Part shown: positions 1-6,392 of the stretch, one piece after another
Numbering within the stretch: the stretch's first letter is position 1
How the letters are laid out: every line of letters starts with the position of its first letter
Source of the DNA: a virus
Strand: one strand, 5' to 3'
DNA length: 30,515 nt
Virus record (IMG/VR): IMGVR_UViG_3300031227_002632
Location: 1 to 30,515 of that record
Notes under the pieces: generated by a model
The model's input: only the letters and a program-made list of their open reading frames with translations
Databases searched by the model: none
What the model was told of the DNA's origin: nothing
Program-made: the position numbers and the translations under genes

Positions 1-42
1 AGATGGGAAAAGTTTACCGGTAAGACAGCCGAAAAGGCTTGA
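1..42 (+). CDS. 3' end of an upstream gene (partial)
   Basis: Frame 1 is open from the window edge to a TGA at 40-42 and would encode the last 13 residues of a protein (RWEKFTGKTAEKA). It is too short to identify. The stop codon overlaps the -35 box of the promoter at 39-67, which suits the end of one transcription unit and the start of the next. It could equally be chance. Confidence 0.3.
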   Translation, partial: RWEKFTGKTAEKA

Positions 43-67
43 CAACTATTATGCAATAGTATATAAT
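39..67 (+). promoter_or_regulatory. Consensus sigma70/sigmaA promoter
   Basis: TTGACA at 39-44 and TATAAT at 62-67 are separated by 17 bases, a perfect match to the bacterial housekeeping promoter consensus. Transcription would start near 74, giving a leader of about 55 bases before the GTG start at 130. It should drive the small-gene run from 130 to 2256. Confidence 0.85.
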
Positions 68-129
68 TAAGATTGTAAATGAGAAATGAAAAGAATATAA
101 TTAATGAAAAGTTGAGGAGGTGATGAAAA

Positions 130-435
130 GTGAATGAGATTTTATCTAGTTACTCCACGGATCAAGCGGTTGATGATGGTTTTTTAACGAAGGTTTTTGA
201 AAATCGTTGGAGTCAATTATCTGGCGGCAAACCAATCATGGCAACCTCGGCTATCGTTAAAGATATTTCAATGGCTGGAATTATGGAAATTTGGAATGAA
301 TTTGTTAGGGTTAAAAATACCGATCTTCGCCGGGGTGCTTATGATGGCCTTTATAAAACCAAAATGAATATGAAGGAAGTTTGGGTTATGGAAGATCAAC
401 AAGTTTATACAATCATGTATCCATCTGATTATTAA
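130..435 (+). CDS. Conserved phage-type protein of unknown function (DUF6573-like)
   Basis: This 101-residue protein starts at GTG, chosen because a GAGGAGG ribosome binding site at 114-120 lies at the right distance. The N-terminal part (SYSTDQAVDDGFLTKV, then GGKPIMATSAIVKD and a helical IWNEF stretch) resembles small accessory proteins of the DUF6573 type seen on phages and plasmids. That is a recollection of pattern, not a search result. No catalytic motif, signal peptide or membrane segment is visible. It is the first complete gene after the strong promoter at 39-67, so it is probably expressed early. Confidence 0.7.
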   Translation: MNEILSSYSTDQAVDDGFLTKVFENRWSQLSGGKPIMATSAIVKDISMAGIMEIWNEFVRVKNTDLRRGAYDGLYKTKMNMKEVWVMEDQQVYTIMYPSDY

Positions 436-452
436 AAAGGAGAATTTGAAGA

Positions 453-581
453 ATGTTAAAATTAAAATTGAGGAATAAGTATCGTAATCAAATGAATCAT
501 TTAGCCGGTAGGTTTGGTTGGAGATGTAAAGGATTCTATATCGCCCTTAGATTGAGAAGGGAAAGGCAGGGCATGAAATGA
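453..581 (+). CDS. Small basic hypothetical protein
   Basis: A 42-residue ORF beginning MLKLKLRNKYRNQ, preceded by AAGGAG at 436-441. It is rich in Arg and Lys with a C-terminal run LRLRRERQ, which suggests nucleic-acid or membrane-surface binding, but no family is recognised. Its TGA overlaps the ATG of the next gene (ATGA), typical of translational coupling and the main reason to accept so short a gene. Confidence 0.5.
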   Translation: MLKLKLRNKYRNQMNHLAGRFGWRCKGFYIALRLRRERQGMK

Positions 582-757
582 ATTTTGGATTTTGTAAAGA
601 TTGCGAAAATTTAACATGGGTAAGTGGAGAAGCGATTTGTTGGGCAAGAGGGATCCCGAATTTTGTTAATGGCAGAGTTGAATTACCGTTTAAATGCTCT
701 TGTAGAATTAGTTATATATGTGAAAGATTTAAAAAAGAGGAGGATTTGAAGAAATGA
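578..757 (+). CDS. Small cysteine-rich protein, possible zinc ribbon
   Basis: A 59-residue ORF joined by ATGA overlaps to the genes on both sides. It has six cysteines, at residues 6, 9, 21, 40, 42 and 48. The first pair forms CxxC and the later ones CxC and CxxxxxC, so one or two zinc sites are plausible. The C-terminal tail is Lys/Glu-rich, partly because that DNA also holds the AGGAGG ribosome binding site of the next gene. I do not recognise the family. Small zinc-binding proteins of this kind are common in phage early regions. Confidence 0.55.
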   Translation: MNFGFCKDCENLTWVSGEAICWARGIPNFVNGRVELPFKCSCRISYICERFKKEEDLKK

Positions 758-1935
758 AATTTAAACCGATTGACCCGGACTGTGATAAAGACGGAGTTGA
801 TGACGGATGTATAGAATGCCAGAGTGCGGTTGAATGTTATGAGGCACAAAAAATAAATAAGGAGGATATTAAATTGGTAAATAAAAAAGATGCGTTAGTT
901 GTGGTTTTAGAAAAAAGCGGTTTAGATGTTGAAAGAATACAAGCTTTAACGAATGGTTTTGGGGGATATTTTAGACAAGCGAATGAGGTTGCAATTTTAG
1001 CTAAAGAAATTGTTGTAACAGATGAGGGCCAAGTTGAAGCTATGCAATTAGCTAGAAAACTTAGATTTCAAATTAGAGATATTAGATTGGATACAGACAT
1101 AGAGCGTAAAGAGATGAAGGAAAAATCTTTGAGAGAAGGAAGGGCGATTGATGGAGCCGCGAATATTATTAAAGCCTTAATATTTCCTGTTGAGAAATAT
1201 CTTGAAAAACAGGAGAAGTTTGCTGAAAACAAAAAAGCAGAAAGAGATGAAGAAATATTTGCTGATAGAATAACTCAATTACAAGGCTATGTTGAAGACA
1301 CTGGTTTATATTATGTAAAGAAAGTGTCTGATGGAATGTCTGATAAAATGTTTGAAGAATTATTAAAAACTTGTCGAATAGCTTATGAGGCTAAAAAGGA
1401 AGCAGAGCGTAAGGTTGAAGCCAATAGGCTTGATGAGGAAAGAAAGAGGGCAGAGGAACAGGAGAAAATCAGAAAAGAAAATGAAGTTTTAAAAGAGGAA
1501 CGTAAAGTTGCTTTAGCAGAAAAAGATAAGCAAGAGTTAGTTTTAAAAAAAGAACGGGAAAGTCGGGAGAAAATTTTGTCTGCTGAAAAGAAAAGGGCGG
1601 CGGAAGAAAAGGCCAAGCAAGACGAAGTTATTAAAAAAGAAAAAGAAGAAAGAGAAAAGGTTGAAACGAAATTGAGAATGGAAAAAGAAGCCATTGAAAC
1701 AAAATTGAGAATGGAAAAAGAAGCTAGGGAACAGGAAATATATAAAAAGGAAGAGGAGAAAAGAAAAGAATTGTTAGCTCCTGATAAACAAAAGCTAATA
1801 AATTTTGCTAACCTCTTAGATAAAATTGAAGTCCCTAATTTATCAAGTAGAGAGGCCGGGAAGATTGTTGATAAATCTCAAGAGATGATAAATCAAGTCA
1901 GTTTATTTTTAAGGGAAAATGCTAAAAAACTTTAG
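754..1935 (+). CDS. Long coiled-coil phage protein of the recombination region
   Basis: This 393-residue protein has a strong AGGAGG site before its ATG. The N-terminus holds a CxxC-type cluster (C10, C19, C22, C28). A globular segment follows at about residues 60-170, including GFGGYFRQANEVA, the acidic/basic helix around RDIRLDTDIERKEMKEK and RAIDGAANIIKALI. Residues of about 205-345 are an almost uninterrupted Glu/Lys coiled coil. The C-terminal 50 residues are a separate helical domain. The globular segment matches a protein type I recall from many siphophages, usually beside Erf/RecT, exonuclease or ssDNA-binding genes. Its exact role is unknown. It lacks an ATPase motif, so it is not an SMC protein. 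The neighbouring nuclease at 2282 supports a recombination-linked role. Confidence 0.75.
   Translation: MKFKPIDPDCDKDGVDDGCIECQSAVECYEAQKINKEDIKLVNKKDALVVVLEKSGLDVERIQALTNGFGGYFRQANEVAILAKEIVVTDEGQVEAMQLARKLRFQIRDIRLDTDIERKEMKEKSLREGRAIDGAANIIKALIFPVEKYLEKQEKFAENKKAERDEEIFADRITQLQGYVEDTGLYYVKKVSDGMSDKMFEELLKTCRIAYEAKKEAERKVEANRLDEERKRAEEQEKIRKENEVLKEERKVALAEKDKQELVLKKERESREKILSAEKKRAAEEKAKQDEVIKKEKEEREKVETKLRMEKEAIETKLRMEKEAREQEIYKKEEEKRKELLAPDKQKLINFANLLDKIEVPNLSSREAGKIVDKSQEMINQVSLFLRENAKKL
1661..1726 (+). repeat. 33-base tandem repeat, two copies, inside the coiled-coil gene
   Basis: Two adjacent near-identical 33-base units (1661-1693 and 1694-1726) encode an 11-residue unit reading ETKLRMEKEA plus one linker residue. 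Eleven residues is a hendecad, a natural coiled-coil period. This looks like recent in-frame lengthening of the coil by tandem duplication. Confidence 0.85.
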
Positions 1936-1964
1936 AGAATATATAAAGAAAGGATGGTGAATAA

Positions 1965-2087
1965 ATGAAGCGTTACACAAAAGATTTTTGGAGAGGTTAC
2001 TTGTTTGCTTTGATTCAAGAACATGGTTTTAAAGCTAAAGTTAAAAAAGTCATTGAAAAATTGCGGAGAAATAAAAATGGAAGATAG
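1965..2087 (+). CDS. Small basic hypothetical protein
   Basis: A 40-residue ORF (MKRYTKDFWRGYLFALIQEH...) with AAGGATGG upstream. An amphipathic helix with aromatic residues is followed by a strongly basic tail (KAKVKKVIEKLRRNKNGR). It overlaps the start of the next small gene by 11 bases. No family is recognised. Nucleic-acid binding is possible from charge alone. Confidence 0.5.
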   Translation: MKRYTKDFWRGYLFALIQEHGFKAKVKKVIEKLRRNKNGR

Positions 2088-2256
2088 GCAAGACAACCAT
2101 GTGCGTGATTGGTATAAGAAGCGGCAATCTCTTATGGAGCATTTAGACGATAACGATCATCGGGGAAAAGAAATTGTCGGAAGGCTTCTTTTGAGAAGTT
2201 GGTTATTAAAAAGAAAGGATAGATTAAGTATAAATAGGGTTGACACGAATAATTGA
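2077..2256 (+). CDS. Small hypothetical protein
   Basis: A 59-residue, highly charged protein beginning MEDRQDNHVRDWYKK. The frame is open further upstream to 2023, but the upstream portion only mirrors the preceding small gene in another frame, so I chose the ATG at 2077. The protein is mostly helical with a basic C-terminal half and no recognisable motif. Its final codons contain the -35 and part of the spacer of the promoter at 2240-2267, so this gene closes the first operon. Confidence 0.5.
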   Translation: MEDRQDNHVRDWYKKRQSLMEHLDDNDHRGKEIVGRLLLRSWLLKRKDRLSINRVDTNN

Positions 2257-2267
2257 AATGATATAAT
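2240..2267 (+). promoter_or_regulatory. Near-consensus sigma70/sigmaA promoter with extended -10
   Basis: TTGACA at 2240-2245 and TATAAT at 2262-2267 are 16 bases apart, and a TG one base before the -10 makes it an extended -10 as well. The predicted start site, near 2274, falls on the GGAG ribosome binding site (2271-2274) of the nuclease gene at 2282. The message may therefore be almost leaderless for the first gene. It should drive the replication/recombination operon. Confidence 0.75.
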
Positions 2268-2281
2268 AAAGGAGTAATAAA

Positions 2282-3304
2282 ATGAAATATAGTTTTTATG
2301 AAATATGGAATAAGGCACTAGAAGGCAGAGAAGAAAGAGTTTTAAAACAGAGAGATCATATTTGGGCTTCTGAAATCGGCGGATCGTTTGTAGACCGATA
2401 CTTAAAAATGAATGCAGTTATCCCGAGCAATCCACCTAATCCCCGATCGTTAAGAAAATTTGAAGCCGGAAATTTAATGGAATGGATTGTCGGTATTGTT
2501 TTAAAGAGGGCCGGGATCGCATTAGACAATCAGAAATGGTTAGCTTTTCAATACCCGGGGCTTTTGAAGGTTACCGGGAAATATGATTATTTGATGGGCG
2601 GCAAACCAGATTTTGAAAAAGTTAAACAAGTTATTGGGGATTTGCAATTACCAGATTTTTTCTCAAGAGGTGCGGAAGCAATGATTAAATACTTTTTAGA
2701 AAAATTCCCTGATGGGCTTGATGAAATAATTCTCGAAGTTAAAAGTTGCTCTAGTTTTATGTATGAACGCTATGCGAAGGTTGGAGCAAGCAAACAGCAT
2801 ATATTGCAATTATTCCATTATCTAAAAGCTGATGATAGAGAGGAAGGCCAACTAGCATATATATCAAAAGATGATTTGCGAATGTTAGGTTTTGGGTTGA
2901 CAAAAAATTCTTTAGATGTTGAATCAAAATATCGGGCAGATATTGAAAAAATGACTCAATATATTAATGCCAAAGAACAGCCGCCACTTGAGAAACCGAT
3001 TGTTTTTAATGATGATACGTTTAGGTTTTCTACTAATTTTAAGGTAGCATATTCAAATTATTTGACAATGCTTTATGGGATAGAATCACAATTTGAATTT
3101 GATAATATGTATAAGAAAAAGGTCGGCTCTTGGAATAGGGTTTTAACAAGGTGTGTTAAAGATTCCAAGATGACAAAATTAAACGTGGAGGTAATTGATG
3201 AAATAAAAGGATCATTTCCTGACTTTGATGATTATGTATCGAAGGCGAAAGAAGCGAAAGTTGAAACAGACGAAAATATTGAAGACGAAAAGGAGGAAAA
3301 TTAA
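2282..3304 (+). CDS. RecB-like PD-(D/E)XK nuclease
   Basis: A 340-residue protein with the motif series of RecB/Cas4-type nucleases. E61 lies in a helix (FEAGNLMEW). D102 follows a GK turn (VTGKYDYL), E152 and K154 form the EVKS motif, and Q176/Y180 form the QxxxY motif (ILQLFHY). These residues normally bind the two metal ions and cut DNA. The N-terminal ASEIGG stretch is placed like the first iron-sulfur cysteine region of Cas4 but has no cysteine, so a cluster is unlikely. In phages such nucleases act as 5'-3' exonucleases in recombination or as end-processing enzymes. The small protein directly downstream could be its ssDNA-binding partner. It is separated from that gene by one base, suggesting coupling. 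Confidence 0.8.
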   Translation: MKYSFYEIWNKALEGREERVLKQRDHIWASEIGGSFVDRYLKMNAVIPSNPPNPRSLRKFEAGNLMEWIVGIVLKRAGIALDNQKWLAFQYPGLLKVTGKYDYLMGGKPDFEKVKQVIGDLQLPDFFSRGAEAMIKYFLEKFPDGLDEIILEVKSCSSFMYERYAKVGASKQHILQLFHYLKADDREEGQLAYISKDDLRMLGFGLTKNSLDVESKYRADIEKMTQYINAKEQPPLEKPIVFNDDTFRFSTNFKVAYSNYLTMLYGIESQFEFDNMYKKKVGSWNRVLTRCVKDSKMTKLNVEVIDEIKGSFPDFDDYVSKAKEAKVETDENIEDEKEEN

Positions 3305-3305
3305 A

Positions 3306-3614
3306 ATGGGACAATATGGAGATTGGGCAAAAAAGCAGAGTAAGTTTTTAAGTGTGGACCCGGGCGGAAGCGTAACGGCTGAATGGACTGGTAAGGGCGT
3401 AGAAACAGATGATCCGAAATATGGGATGGGTTGGAATTTTAAGTTTTTAACAGATGATGGCGAGAAAAGTTTAACTGTTAGGAATAGTTCGTTAGTTGCA
3501 CAGTTTGATAATTACAAGGCTGGCGATATGTTGACTGTTAGTAGAACAGAAAAAGATAGTGCCGGTAAAACAAAGTGGTCAATAAGAAAGGAAGGGGCAG
3601 AGGCTCCCTTCTAG
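3306..3614 (+). CDS. Small beta-rich protein, possible ssDNA-binding protein
   Basis: A 102-residue protein. The open frame begins earlier, at 3225, but that part overlaps the nuclease in another frame. The ATG at 3306 has AAGGAGG directly upstream, so I start there. The pattern of short strands with aromatic residues (WTGKG, GMGWNFKFLTDDGEKSL, DMLTVSRTEKD, TKWSIRKEG) suggests an OB-fold-like barrel. Together with its position after a RecB-like nuclease, this fits an ssDNA-binding protein. I see no family signature, and the acidic tail usual in SSB is absent, so this is an inference from shape and context. Confidence 0.6.
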   Translation: MGQYGDWAKKQSKFLSVDPGGSVTAEWTGKGVETDDPKYGMGWNFKFLTDDGEKSLTVRNSSLVAQFDNYKAGDMLTVSRTEKDSAGKTKWSIRKEGAEAPF

Positions 3615-3622
3615 GGAAATTG

Positions 3623-3650
3623 GTGGGGGTGGATATACATTCGCCCCTAC
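3623..3650 (+). other. Stem-loop after the putative ssDNA-binding gene
   Basis: GTGGGGG (3623-3629) can pair with CCCCTAC (3644-3650), seven pairs with one G-U, around a 14-base loop. No T-run follows, so it is not a standard intrinsic terminator. It may stabilise the upstream message or act as a protein site. Confidence 0.35.
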
Positions 3651-3667
3651 AGTAAAGCGTGCTTAAC

Positions 3668-3886
3668 ATGAAAATATTTAAAAGAAAAGGCAAACAGTTT
3701 AAAAGGATAATTAAAGAAATCGGCAATAACTTTGGCGATATTGATGATGAAGGGAAACTATTTGCCCTGTTAAGTTATTACGAGCATTTAAGAGTGCCGG
3801 TTAGTAGGATCGCTGAATTGCAGGGTTGCCATTGGCAACTAATAAATTATTATAGAAAGAAATTTGGATTTAAAAAGAGAAAGTGA
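3668..3886 (+). CDS. Small helix-turn-helix-like protein
   Basis: A 72-residue basic protein. The start is uncertain: ATG at 3668 or GTG at 3659, and neither has a clear ribosome binding site. The C-terminal half (VPVSRIAELQGCHWQLINYYRKKFG) has the spacing of a helix-turn-helix with a second helix suited to DNA contact, followed by a KKRK tail. The N-terminus is also basic (FKRKGKQFKRIIK). It is probably a DNA-binding regulator or replication accessory, but the family is not recognised. Confidence 0.55.
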   Translation: MKIFKRKGKQFKRIIKEIGNNFGDIDDEGKLFALLSYYEHLRVPVSRIAELQGCHWQLINYYRKKFGFKKRK

Positions 3887-3893
3887 GGAAAAT

Positions 3894-4163
3894 ATGATGA
3901 CTGCAAGATTAAATATAAGAGAGCCAATTTGGAACGGTGGAAAAAAATGTGTTGGGATTGCTAATTTTAGAATCAAAGGAAAAGAAGGAATTGAAGTAAC
4001 GGTGGACTATACAGATAAGTATGGCAATAAAAGTTGCCCGGCCACTTATTATGTGAACTCGATTAAGCTTAGACAATACCCCACACAAAAGGTTAGGGGC
4101 ATTACTCTTTACATAATCCCGATTGAAGATATGGAGGTGAAAAGTGAATATCTCAGAAATTAA
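3894..4163 (+). CDS. Hypothetical beta-rich protein
   Basis: An 89-residue protein whose ATG at 3894 follows GTGAGGA at 3883-3889. The open frame extends upstream to 3864, but that part overlaps the previous gene and has no site of its own. The sequence is mainly predicted strand (NFRIKGKEGIEVTVDYTD, ATYYVNSIKLRQYP, GITLYIIPI). I recognise no family. It overlaps the following SpoVG-like gene by 20 bases. Confidence 0.55.
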   Translation: MMTARLNIREPIWNGGKKCVGIANFRIKGKEGIEVTVDYTDKYGNKSCPATYYVNSIKLRQYPTQKVRGITLYIIPIEDMEVKSEYLRN

Positions 4164-4425
4164 CATTGTGCCGATAAAGCCTAATAACGGATTGATAGCA
4201 TTCGCTTCTTTTGTTTTAGATAATAGTTTTTATTTTGGAAATATAGGAATCTACACAAGATTGGATGGCTCTTTTAAATTGGTTTATCCAAACAAGATTT
4301 TATCTAATGGTAAAAAGATAAGTAATTTTTATCCTATAAATAGAGAAACCGCTAAAGAGTTAACAATCGCGATATCTGAAAAATACAATGAGATTCTAAA
4401 AAAGATGAGAAACGAATATGAATAA
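4144..4425 (+). CDS. SpoVG-like protein
   Basis: This 93-residue protein starts at GTG with GGAGGTG upstream. It follows the SpoVG pattern closely: an N-terminal strand ISEINIVPIK, a central FVLDNSFYFGNIGIY, then a FKLVYPNK segment, and FYPINRETAKEL matching the family's HPIN-S/R-ET-E signature. A final helix has the usual AxxEKY form. SpoVG of Firmicutes and Borrelia binds DNA and RNA and acts as a regulator. Family-related small proteins also occur in phages. The length matches the family. Its place among recombination genes suggests an early regulator or nucleic-acid-binding accessory. Confidence 0.75.
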   Translation: MNISEINIVPIKPNNGLIAFASFVLDNSFYFGNIGIYTRLDGSFKLVYPNKILSNGKKISNFYPINRETAKELTIAISEKYNEILKKMRNEYE

Positions 4426-4945
4426 AATAACTTTGTTTGATGTTAAGCAAAGATTGATTGCATTAAAAAAAGAAGTATCAGTAAAGGCTTTTGAAATCGG
4501 CGGCGTGCTTTATGAGGTAAGAGATAAGAAATTGTTTGAGCCGGAATATGAAACCTTCAATGAGTTTTTAGCAGACCCCGAATTATCATTCTCAAGAATA
4601 ACCGCATATAAGTTAATTAAAGTTTTTGATGTTTTTGTTAACAAATTTAAAATGCTTAAAGACGTTCAATATATTGATCAGGATAAACTTTACATAATAA
4701 GCAATAGCGTAACCAGTGAAAACTGCGGAGAATTGATTGAGAATGCCAGACTGTTAAGCCGATCAGATTTGAGAAATATTATAAGAAAGTTAAAGGGGAT
4801 CCCGGAGTTGGATTATTCGATTAGTGTCCCGGAGTTAGTTAAGAAATTCTTATATGAAGTTTGCCCTAAACAAAAAATAGATTTAGACAGTATTGAGTTT
4901 GAAGAACTTTTAACAATATATGAAAAGTGGAGAAGTAAAAGATGA
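4418..4945 (+). CDS. Helical protein with possible DNA-binding segment
   Basis: A 175-residue, mostly helical protein overlapping the SpoVG-like gene by 8 bases. Residues of about 20-70 (FEIGGVLYEVRDKKL, then ETFNEFLADPELSFSRITAYKLIKVFDVF) resemble DUF3102/ParB-accessory-type helical domains, where a growth-phase or plasmid/phage protein reads DNA with a helix-turn-helix (FSRITAYKLIKVF). The C-terminal half has no clear motif. It is probably a DNA-binding phage protein, perhaps linked to replication. The family is not certain. Confidence 0.6.
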   Translation: MNKITLFDVKQRLIALKKEVSVKAFEIGGVLYEVRDKKLFEPEYETFNEFLADPELSFSRITAYKLIKVFDVFVNKFKMLKDVQYIDQDKLYIISNSVTSENCGELIENARLLSRSDLRNIIRKLKGIPELDYSISVPELVKKFLYEVCPKQKIDLDSIEFEELLTIYEKWRSKR

Positions 4946-5325
4946 GGCCGCTAAAAGATAGATTGAAGGATAGGGCTTGGACGTTGATGTCAATTTATAT
5001 TAGGCGTAGAGATCGCGGACGTTGTTTTACTTGCGGAGATATTAGGCCTTGGGAAGAACAAAACGCCGGGCATTTTATCCATAAGGACAGCCTTGATTAT
5101 AATGTTCAAAATATTAATTGTCAGTGCATACATTGTAATAATTATTTAAGCGGAAATTTGGGGCTTTATGCAAATAACCTAATAAAAAAACACGGAGAAA
5201 AGATTGTTGATGAATTGATTTTTTTGGGGAATAAAGTAAAAATATTTACTATAGAAGAATTAAAAACTATTATAATGATTTTAAAAGACAAGATAAAAAC
5301 GCTTGATGATAGTGGTGAGAAATGA
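4942..5325 (+). CDS. ninG: NinG/Rap-like HNH recombination protein
   Basis: A 127-residue protein matching the core of lambda NinG (Rap), which cuts branched DNA such as D-loops and Holliday junctions. Visible features are the helix WTLMSIYIRRRD, a CxxC zinc pair at C28/C31, the AGHF motif (42-45) typical of the NinG/HNH core, and a second Cys group C60, C62, C65. The LSGNLGLYANNLIKKHG stretch that follows is highly characteristic. It is shorter than lambda NinG (204 residues) because the long N-terminal part is missing, as in many phage homologues. The ATG overlaps the previous stop (ATGA). A second resolvase, RusA-like, lies at 6929. Confidence 0.85.
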   Translation: MRPLKDRLKDRAWTLMSIYIRRRDRGRCFTCGDIRPWEEQNAGHFIHKDSLDYNVQNINCQCIHCNNYLSGNLGLYANNLIKKHGEKIVDELIFLGNKVKIFTIEELKTIIMILKDKIKTLDDSGEK

Positions 5326-5555
5326 CAAAACTAATAAACGCAAAAGATGTTGAGGGGTTAGTAAAACCTACCGGTGAAACAAGACCCCTATCTTGGACTT
5401 TTAATACTGGGTATAACGAAGCACTAGACAAAGTCCTCTCCCTAGCGAAAGAGGTTTCCGATGATTTGCTTTTTGCTTATAGTCAAGGAAAAGTTGATGG
5501 GCTTATTGAAGGTCGCCAAGCAATCCTAAAAGCACTGGAGGGGGAGGAGGGATGA
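5322..5555 (+). CDS. Small duplicated hypothetical protein, copy A
   Basis: A 77-residue protein starting inside the stop of the NinG-like gene. It has the pattern LINAKDVEGL at the start, ALDKVLSLAKEV in the middle and AILKALEGEEG at the end. The same blocks appear in the protein at 5929-6225, so the two are paralogues. A 33-base identical stretch (5424-5456 and 6067-6099) shows that the duplication or exchange is recent. The function is unknown. The end of the gene supplies the GGAG ribosome binding site of the next one. Confidence 0.6.
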   Translation: MTKLINAKDVEGLVKPTGETRPLSWTFNTGYNEALDKVLSLAKEVSDDLLFAYSQGKVDGLIEGRQAILKALEGEEG

Positions 5556-5920
5556 TGGATAATAAAGAAAAGATAGAAAAGTTATTCCCAATAATAACAC
5601 CATATATTGATATGGGGGAATTGGGTCGTGAGGCAACAACGCAAGAAATATTGAGCGAGATTGTTGGTTGGTGTCGCCTAAATGAAAATCGCCTTAATGC
5701 TTTTGTTGAGGATTATATTGGATTAAAACCTAGACCCAAGCTACCAAGGAAGTTAGGGCGAATAAATTTTTGCGTTACTTGTCCAGAGGCAAAGAAGGAC
5801 ATGGAAGTAATTGCAGAAACCATTGACGCACTAATAGACCGACTAAAAGCACTGGAGAAGTAAACCATGAATGTTGGCATGGCATCGGGGATAAATAGGA
5901 CAGCATTAAAAGCACTGGAG
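5527..5920 (+). repeat. Gene-end repeat TAAAAGCACTGGAG, three copies
   Basis: The 14-base sequence TAAAAGCACTGGAG occurs at 5527-5540, 5844-5857 and 5907-5920, with a shorter copy TAAAAGCACT at 6197-6206. Each encodes (L/I)KAL(E/S) at the C-terminus of a small ORF, and the GGAG often serves as the ribosome binding site of the next gene. Confidence 0.85.
5552..5863 (+). CDS. Hypothetical protein
   Basis: A 103-residue protein with a GGAGG site and a start overlapping the previous stop. The N-terminal two thirds form helices (TTQEILSEIVGWCRLNENRLNAFVEDYI). A CVTCPEAKKDME segment follows, then a helix ending DRLKALEK. The last residues come from the TAAAAGCACTGGAG repeat shared with its neighbours, although the rest of the protein is unrelated to them. 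No family is recognised. Confidence 0.55.
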   Translation: MMDNKEKIEKLFPIITPYIDMGELGREATTQEILSEIVGWCRLNENRLNAFVEDYIGLKPRPKLPRKLGRINFCVTCPEAKKDMEVIAETIDALIDRLKALEK

Positions 5921-5929
5921 GAGAAATAA
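5867..5929 (+). pseudogene. Remnant of a duplicated small gene (20 codons)
   Basis: The ORF MNVGMASGINRTALKALEEK ends with the same ALKALEEK block as its neighbours and carries the third TAAAAGCACTGGAG copy. It looks like the 3' stump left by deletion of a paralogue of the 5322/5929 genes. It might still be translated to position ribosomes on the next gene, whose ATG overlaps its TAA. Confidence 0.4.
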
Positions 5930-6225
5930 TGGGAAAGTTCATAAACGCAAAAGCTGTTGAGGGGTTGAAGGTAGACCTAATATCGCCAGAAACAATAGCT
6001 GATGATTCTGAAAGAAGTCAATCATTTGAAAGAACAAATTTTAGGTCAATAGTTTTTAATTCAGCCCTAGACAAAGTCCTCTCCCTAGCGAAAGAGGTTG
6101 ATGAGGAGAAGCTAGTTGAAATTCTATTAAAAACAATGTTTGTTTCACCATCTGAATATAGAAGGGCAGACGCAGAAGCTGGCGTTAAAGCAATCCTAAA
6201 AGCACTTTCCGAGGAGGGTAAATAA
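5929..6225 (+). CDS. Small duplicated hypothetical protein, copy B
   Basis: A 98-residue paralogue of the 5322 gene: FINAKAVEGL, FNSALDKVLSLAKEV and AILKALSEEGK correspond block by block, with a different central segment. A GGAG site from the upstream repeat precedes it and its start overlaps the previous stop. The function is unknown. The conserved helix LDKVLSLAKEV suggests a small helical protein. Confidence 0.6.
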   Translation: MGKFINAKAVEGLKVDLISPETIADDSERSQSFERTNFRSIVFNSALDKVLSLAKEVDEEKLVEILLKTMFVSPSEYRRADAEAGVKAILKALSEEGK

Positions 6226-6392
6226 TGAAGAAGAAATATCTATGTCAGAAACCTAATAGTAATTGGACAACTTGTAAATATGGTGGCAATAAATATTATA
6301 ATAATAGTTTTTTGCAAGGAACGGCAGGATATTGTAGATTTGAAAAGAAATGGGTTTGCGATTTAAAAAAATGTCCACTGGAGGGGGAGTAA
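6225..6392 (+). CDS. Small cysteine-rich hypothetical protein
   Basis: A 55-residue ORF joined by TAATG to the gene before and after, with GAGGAGGG upstream. Five cysteines (residues 7, 17, 37, 45, 50) and many aromatic and basic residues suggest a small zinc-binding or disulfide-stabilised fold. Its end (CPLEGE) again encodes an ACTGGAGGGGGAG ribosome binding site for the next gene. No family is recognised. Confidence 0.5.
   Translation: MKKKYLCQKPNSNWTTCKYGGNKYYNNSFLQGTAGYCRFEKKWVCDLKKCPLEGE

Larger units (their letters stand above)
5424..6099 (+). repeat. 33-base direct repeat within the duplicated small genes
   Basis: The 33 bases at 5424-5456 recur identically at 6067-6099, encoding LDKVLSLAKEV in both paralogues. 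A 19-base match (5518-5536 and 6188-6206) near the gene ends is also identical. The interval between them holds one unrelated gene and one gene remnant. Confidence 0.9.

Noticed and set aside
754-1935. Coiled-coil protein as an SMC/RecN-type ATPase
   Set aside because: It has a long coil but no Walker motifs. The globular part matches a known phage hypothetical type instead.
2282-3304. Nuclease as Cas4 of a CRISPR system
   Set aside because: No cysteine cluster for iron-sulfur binding, no cas1 or cas2, and no repeat array. Phage recombination nuclease is the simpler reading.
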